Positions 60,352-64,000 of a stretch of 64,000 nt of DNA are shown one piece after another. Each line of letters begins with the position of its first letter. Within the stretch, counting starts at the first letter, position 1. Origin of the DNA: SZUA-35 sp965530755 (GTDB taxonomy: Bacteria; Actinomycetota; Acidimicrobiia; Acidimicrobiales; SZUA-35); the NCBI GenBank assembly GCA_965530755.1, contig CBESNA010000004.1:77284-141283 (forward strand). Reading direction: 5' to 3'. A program made the translations under genes and the position numbers. Under the pieces are notes generated by a model. The model saw only the letters and a program-made list of their open reading frames with translations. It was not told the DNA's origin and did no database searches.

Positions 60352-60375
60352 GGACGTATGTGCCGTCGAGATCGA

Positions 60376-61653
60376 TCACCAGTCGTCCCCCGAGCGGACG
60401 ACACGGCCCTCGATGGCCGACTGCACGCAGTCGTCGACCGTTCCGAACGCGACCTCGATGCCCAGATTCCCAGGGGCGTAGTAGGCCCACTTCGGCGAGT
60501 CGGTCATGGCCGGTCCGTCGAACGGGGCCATGACCGGGGTGATGTAGGTGCACGTATCGGTCACCAGCTGGATGCCTGCCTCCTCCACCACCGCGACCCA
60601 ACCCCGAAGGTCGAGCTCGGTGAGGACTTCTCGCCCGGTCGACACGTAGAACGGGACACGGAATCGGCGGCCATCGCGCTGGGCCGCCCTCACGAGTTCG
60701 ACGAGAACAGCGAACTCTCTGATCGAGTAGTGCGGAGTGCCGAGGCTCACGGCGCCGATGGCAACGTCGGTCGCGGCGCCAGTGGTGACGGTCGACAACT
60801 CGTCCCAGGCGGAGCGGAGGTCGGCCGATGTCACGATGATGTGGGGGAGCGTGTCGATCGCAGCGCCACCCGTGGCTTCATCGATGGTGGAAGCTTCGGG
60901 GGTCGACCCGACGACGTGGAACATTGCGACCGAACCCGACGATGCAGCGGCGGAACCGAGGGTCTTGAGTTGATCCTCGTCGAGGCCTGGGCAGCCGACG
61001 ATGACGGGCACGGTCGTGCCGGATCGGCGTCCAATCACGTGTCCGAGCAGAGCCGGCCCAGCTCCTCCGGCGACACGCTCACCGATTGCGGTCACGTCGA
61101 ACACGATGCGGGCATGGCGGTGTTCGTCGAGGTGGAAGCTGCTGGCCGGGGCTCGCCCGGTGATCGCGGCGCAGATGTCAACGAAGTCGCCGTAGCGGCC
61201 CGTCCTGGCACCGAGGACCGAGTTGGCGAAGACAATGGCATTCGACTCGGCCCACGCCACGTGCTCGCCGAGGCCGGGGCGGACCGAGCGTTGATAGGGA
61301 GCGCACGTCCACGTCGGGATGCAGCCCATCTCCTCGTAGTGGTCCATGAGACGCCTGGCATCGGCGGCGGTGTCGGGATCACCTCGGTAGAGCTCGGGGT
61401 GGAGGAGGTCCAGCGATGACACGTTCAGCGTGGTCGGTACTCGCACGCGGCCTCCACCCTCAGCCAGGGTCCTGGCGAAGTCGAGCCCTGCAGTGCCGTG
61501 GAAGAGACAGGAATCGATGTGGGCACCACTGATGTCGAGGAGCTCGGTGGCGCCCGTGACGTGCGCAAGACGGAGAATCACCCGCATCGACAGGGCGACC
61601 GCTGGGCCATCGGCACCATCGAGCATGGCCCGGTCGGCCTCGGTCAGGAGCAT
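60376..61653 (-). CDS. Aconitase-X large subunit (catalytic, DUF521)
   Basis: 425 residues from ATG 61653. ISGAHIDSCLFHGTAGLDFA, GCIPTWTCAPYQ and DTCTYITPVMAPFDG are AcnX landmarks; the Cys residues in them are likely Fe-S ligands. Also SNAIVFANSVLGARTGRYGD. With the DUF126 subunit it forms a hydro-lyase resembling cis-3-hydroxyproline dehydratase or phosphomevalonate dehydratase. TACGGT is 8 nt before the ATG, 39 nt from the divergent ppa start. Head of the glc cluster, so the substrate may relate to C2 or hydroxyacid metabolism (inference). Confidence 0.87.
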   Translation of the reverse strand: MLLTEADRAMLDGADGPAVALSMRVILRLAHVTGATELLDISGAHIDSCLFHGTAGLDFARTLAEGGGRVRVPTTLNVSSLDLLHPELYRGDPDTAADARRLMDHYEEMGCIPTWTCAPYQRSVRPGLGEHVAWAESNAIVFANSVLGARTGRYGDFVDICAAITGRAPASSFHLDEHRHARIVFDVTAIGERVAGGAGPALLGHVIGRRSGTTVPVIVGCPGLDEDQLKTLGSAAASSGSVAMFHVVGSTPEASTIDEATGGAAIDTLPHIIVTSADLRSAWDELSTVTTGAATDVAIGAVSLGTPHYSIREFAVLVELVRAAQRDGRRFRVPFYVSTGREVLTELDLRGWVAVVEEAGIQLVTDTCTYITPVMAPFDGPAMTDSPKWAYYAPGNLGIEVAFGTVDDCVQSAIEGRVVRSGDDW

Positions 61654-61680
61654 GCATCCCAACCGTAGAAGCCGGGGCTC

Positions 61681-61686
61681 TACGAT
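61681..61686 (+). promoter_or_regulatory. -10 element for ppa
   Basis: TACGAT, 6 nt before the ATG at 61693. It shares a 39-bp divergent region with the aconitase-X start. Confidence 0.5.
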
Positions 61687-61692
61687 GGTGCG

Positions 61693-62322
61693 ATGACCTC
61701 GTCGTTCGACCGCTTCCGACCCCACCCGTGGCACGGCCTCAGCGCCGGTTCCGGCGCTCCGGACCTCGTCGATGCGTACATCGAGATCACTCCGTTCGAT
61801 GCGGTCAAATACGAGATCGACAAGCTCTCCGGCTACCTCCGGGTCGATCGGCCTCAGGGAAGCAGTGCGTTGCCGCCGACGCTCTACGGCTTCGTCCCCC
61901 AGACCTACTGTGGCGATGAGGTCGCATCACTCACTCCTCGAGCCACGGAGGGGGACGGGGATCCGCTCGACATCTGTGTGTTGTCCCAGCAGCGAATCGA
62001 CCGGGCCGAGATCATCGTGCCGGCCAGGGTGGTCGGCGGCATCGCCCTGCTCGACGACGGCGAGGCGGACGACAAGATCATCGCCGTACTCAACAGCGAC
62101 ACCGTCTTCGACTACGCGACCGACATCAAGCATCTGCCCGAGGCGGTGGTGAACCGGATCGTGCACTACTTCGGCACCTACAAGCAGCAGATGACGGGCG
62201 ACAAGGCGAATGCGATCGAGGTCATCGGCAGCTACGGCCGTGAGCAGGCCCTCGAGGTCGTGAAGGCATCCATGCGTGACTACGAAGCCACGTTCCCGAC
62301 CGGTGACCGCCGCAAGGACTGA
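61693..62322 (+). CDS. ppa: Inorganic pyrophosphatase
   Basis: 209 residues. YIEITPFDAVKYEIDKLSG, YGFVPQTYCGD and GDGDPLDICVLSQ (the D-x-x-x-x-D metal signature) mark a family I soluble pyrophosphatase. Hydrolyses PPi to phosphate with Mg. Slightly longer than the 170-residue bacterial enzymes, with an extra N-terminal segment, MTSSFDRFRPHPWHGL, like some large-subunit forms. Followed 11 nt later by the PhyH gene. Leaderless promoter. Confidence 0.93.
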   Translation: MTSSFDRFRPHPWHGLSAGSGAPDLVDAYIEITPFDAVKYEIDKLSGYLRVDRPQGSSALPPTLYGFVPQTYCGDEVASLTPRATEGDGDPLDICVLSQQRIDRAEIIVPARVVGGIALLDDGEADDKIIAVLNSDTVFDYATDIKHLPEAVVNRIVHYFGTYKQQMTGDKANAIEVIGSYGREQALEVVKASMRDYEATFPTGDRRKD

Positions 62323-62333
62323 ACAGGTTGACC

Positions 62334-63146
62334 ATGGACCTGCGGCGCCACCACGACGACCTCGACCGAGACGGCTACACCATCCTGGAACGCCTGATCC
62401 CAGACGAGTTCGTCGATGCATTGCTCGACGACGTCCATCGTCTCGAACGGGAGCGGGCCAGCGCGCCGGCCAACAATCGGTTCGAGGGTGCCCACACGAC
62501 CCGCACCTACAACCTGCTCGCCCACGGCGACATCTGGCAGCAGGTTCCGGTCCAACCGCAGGTGCTGGAACTGATCCAGGGCGTGTTGGGTGCCGAGTGC
62601 CTGGTGTCGTCGCTGGCATCGATCTCGCTCGCCCCCGACGAGTCGGCGCAAGTCCTCCATGCCGACGATCAGGCGATGCCGCTCGAGAAACCACATGTCG
62701 CCACCGTCGCCAACTCGATGTGGGCGCTCACCGATTTCACCGAGGCCAACGGCGCCACCCGCATCGTGCCCGGCAGTCATCGTTGGGCCAATCCCGACTA
62801 CACGAGGGATGACCACCAGACCGACACGGTCGCAGCCGAGATGCCCAAGGGAAGCGTCCTCGTGTGGGATGGCAGCAGCTGGCACGGTGGCGGCGCCAAC
62901 ACCAGTGACAAGGTCCGGATCGGTGTGGCAATGAACTATTGCGCCGGCTTCATACGGCAGCAGGAGAATCAGCAGCTCGGTATTCCGACCGAGGTGCTCG
63001 CATCGTTCTCGCCTGAACTGCGCCAGCTCTGTGGGCTCGGCATGTACCGGGGGCTGACCGGCAACATCGAAAAGCAGAGCCCTGCTGCGCTCCTGTTCGG
63101 TGATCCGGCCGAGACGCAGATGTGGGATCGGGAACCCCTCGCGTGA
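62334..63146 (+). CDS. Phytanoyl-CoA dioxygenase family protein
   Basis: 270 residues. Fe(II) ligands His and Asp in LHADDQAMP and distal His in SSWHGGGAN with the 2-oxoglutarate Arg in VRIGVAMNY. Non-haem Fe/2-oxoglutarate dioxygenase hydroxylating an acyl or small-molecule substrate. ATG 62334 is chosen, TTG 62328 is in frame. Lies 11 nt after ppa and 13 nt before the hydroxylase gene, so the three could be one operon; the two oxygenases together suggest hydroxylation of a lipid (inference). Confidence 0.86.
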   Translation: MDLRRHHDDLDRDGYTILERLIPDEFVDALLDDVHRLERERASAPANNRFEGAHTTRTYNLLAHGDIWQQVPVQPQVLELIQGVLGAECLVSSLASISLAPDESAQVLHADDQAMPLEKPHVATVANSMWALTDFTEANGATRIVPGSHRWANPDYTRDDHQTDTVAAEMPKGSVLVWDGSSWHGGGANTSDKVRIGVAMNYCAGFIRQQENQQLGIPTEVLASFSPELRQLCGLGMYRGLTGNIEKQSPAALLFGDPAETQMWDREPLA

Positions 63147-63159
63147 GCGGTCACCGGCC

Positions 63160-63867
63160 ATGACCACAGCGGCTCCTCCGAGCGCCAGCAGAGCTGACCA
63201 GATCGGCACCAAGGCCGAGGCGGCGCGAGCCTTCGTTGCCCAGCCCTCCGGCCGAGTGCTGCTCGCCATCGTCGTCTCGTTGCTGGTGTTCCGGTCGTTG
63301 CTCGGGCCGCTCGCCGTTGCCGACCTCGTGCTGGTCGCGGTGACGGTCGCTCTCGTCGGCCCCTTCGAGTGGCTGGTCCACCGCTTCCTCCTGCACGCAC
63401 CGGCCGACTCGGCTCGCATGAAGACGTTGGGAACGGGCAAGGGCCATGTCGAGCACCACAAGGACCCGGCCGAGCTCCAATGGTTGATGCTGTGCTGGCG
63501 AGATGCCGCTGTCTTCAGCATGACCCTCGGCGTGCTGGGAGCACTATTCGCAATCCCGACCGCAGTGCTGCTCGACGCCGATCAGCTTGCCACGTTCGCC
63601 ACTGCGTGGTCGGCAGCCGCTGTTGGCCTGCTCCACTACGAGTGGGTCCACCTCTTGGTCCACACCCGCTACCGCTGCCGCACGAGGTACTACGGCGCGT
63701 TGGAGCGCCACCACCGGCTACACCACTATCGCAACGAGCACTACTGGCTCGGGGTGACCTCCCGCAACGGGGACCGACTGTTTCAGACGATGCCCGATCG
63801 GCGCGAAGTCGAGCTGTCAGCCACCGCTCGAAACCTCGGTCGAACGGAAGAGAGCGGACCAACCTGA
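63160..63867 (+). CDS. Fatty acid hydroxylase / sterol desaturase family protein
   Basis: 235 residues, with several hydrophobic segments (about residues 32-70 and 105-155). His clusters of the di-iron site are: EWLVHRFLLH, GHVEHHKDP, EWVHLLVHT and LHHYRNEHYWLG. Membrane di-iron hydroxylase. Its stop codon TGA (63865-63867) is in the first bases of the palindromic repeat, so the C-terminal residues are next to repeat sequence. In copy 1 the same place reads CGA, so this stop may have arisen inside the repeat. Confidence 0.86.
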   Translation: MTTAAPPSASRADQIGTKAEAARAFVAQPSGRVLLAIVVSLLVFRSLLGPLAVADLVLVAVTVALVGPFEWLVHRFLLHAPADSARMKTLGTGKGHVEHHKDPAELQWLMLCWRDAAVFSMTLGVLGALFAIPTAVLLDADQLATFATAWSAAAVGLLHYEWVHLLVHTRYRCRTRYYGALERHHRLHHYRNEHYWLGVTSRNGDRLFQTMPDRREVELSATARNLGRTEESGPT

Positions 63868-63943
63868 GGCTCTGACCCCCGGATTTGTGGGGCTCAAACC
63901 CGAGGTTTACACCCCACAGAATCGGGGGTGATTGCCTCGGGTT
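63861..63943. repeat. 83-bp palindromic repeat, copy 2
   Basis: Same length as copy 1 at 60269. Outer arms are imperfect here (AACCTGAGGC to GCCTCGGGTT), the inner stem TGTGGGG-ctCAAACC with GGTTTacaCCCCACA is good. Overlaps the end of the fatty acid hydroxylase gene by 7 nt. Confidence 0.85.
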
Positions 63944-63952
63944 CGGTCTTGG

Positions 63953-64000
63953 TCAGTGCTGCTTCTTCTTGATCGACACCGTGACGGGAGTCGGCATCTG
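63953..64000 (-). CDS. C-terminal end of an unidentified protein (runs off right edge)
   Basis: The minus frame reads QMPTPVTVSIKKKQH and then TGA at 63953-63955. Only 15 residues are visible, so no function can be given. Convergent with the hydroxylase gene, with the repeat between them. Confidence 0.35.
   Translation of the reverse strand, partial: QMPTPVTVSIKKKQH

Noticed and set aside
1..64000. CRISPR array, insertion sequence, integrase, prophage
   Set aside because: No regularly spaced repeats, transposase or phage genes were seen on either strand; the only repeat is the 83-bp palindrome pair.

Overview
The window reads as a high-GC actinobacterial chromosome segment, most likely from the Acidimicrobiia (Ilumatobacter-like). 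This is inferred from acyl-CoA dehydrogenase and enoyl-CoA hydratase abundance, a monomeric NADP isocitrate dehydrogenase, an F420/Ddn-type protein, frequent GTG and TTG starts, and many genes whose start codon lies exactly 6 nt after a TANNNT -10 hexamer (leaderless transcription). It is densely coding: no gap between genes exceeds about 160 bases, and I see no rRNA, tRNA, CRISPR, insertion sequence or prophage.

Layout. 1-8.1 kb: a leucine/isovalerate catabolic neighbourhood. Acyl-CoA dehydrogenase, a methylcrotonyl-CoA-type carboxylase, a TetR regulator and an SDR run leftward; a CitE-like lyase, a MaoC hydratase and PfkB run rightward. 8.1-8.6 kb: a glutathione peroxidase with in-frame TGA (selenocysteine). 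8.7-12.1 kb: an ATP-grasp / alpha-E / transglutaminase operon. 12-18.5 kb: enoyl-CoA hydratase, 3-hydroxyisobutyrate dehydrogenase-like protein, acyl-CoA dehydrogenase, a Zn/Mn ABC importer and a Ddn-like protein. 18.5-19.5 kb: selD, itself a selenoprotein gene with in-frame TGA at the catalytic position. 19.6-30.8 kb: HU, two methyltransferase/hypothetical genes, a DksA-type protein, icd, an enolase-superfamily enzyme, HtrA protease, PepF and envelope proteins. 30.8-45 kb: VOC protein, an asymmetric heterodimeric ABC exporter, SDR/ACAD pair, GH65 phosphorylase plus beta-phosphoglucomutase, M20 and S9 peptidases, and an ArsR-SRPBCC pair with a clear operator. 45-53.5 kb: methyltransferase, enoyl-CoA hydratases, PAP2 protein, thiolase, MFS, aminotransferase, MDR oxidoreductase. 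53.5-61.7 kb: a glycolate operon (glcDEF, glcB, glcG) headed by both subunits of an aconitase-X enzyme. 61.7-64 kb: pyrophosphatase, PhyH dioxygenase, fatty acid hydroxylase.

Main results. Two selenoprotein genes 10 kb apart, both of which ordinary ORF calling truncates or splits, each followed by a bacterial SECIS-like hairpin: the peroxidase uses selenium and SelD makes the selenium donor, so the organism must decode UGA as Sec (selA, selB and selC would lie elsewhere). An 83-bp palindromic repeat occurs twice, once between the two aconitase-X subunit genes and once at the end of the fatty acid hydroxylase gene, whose stop codon it supplies.
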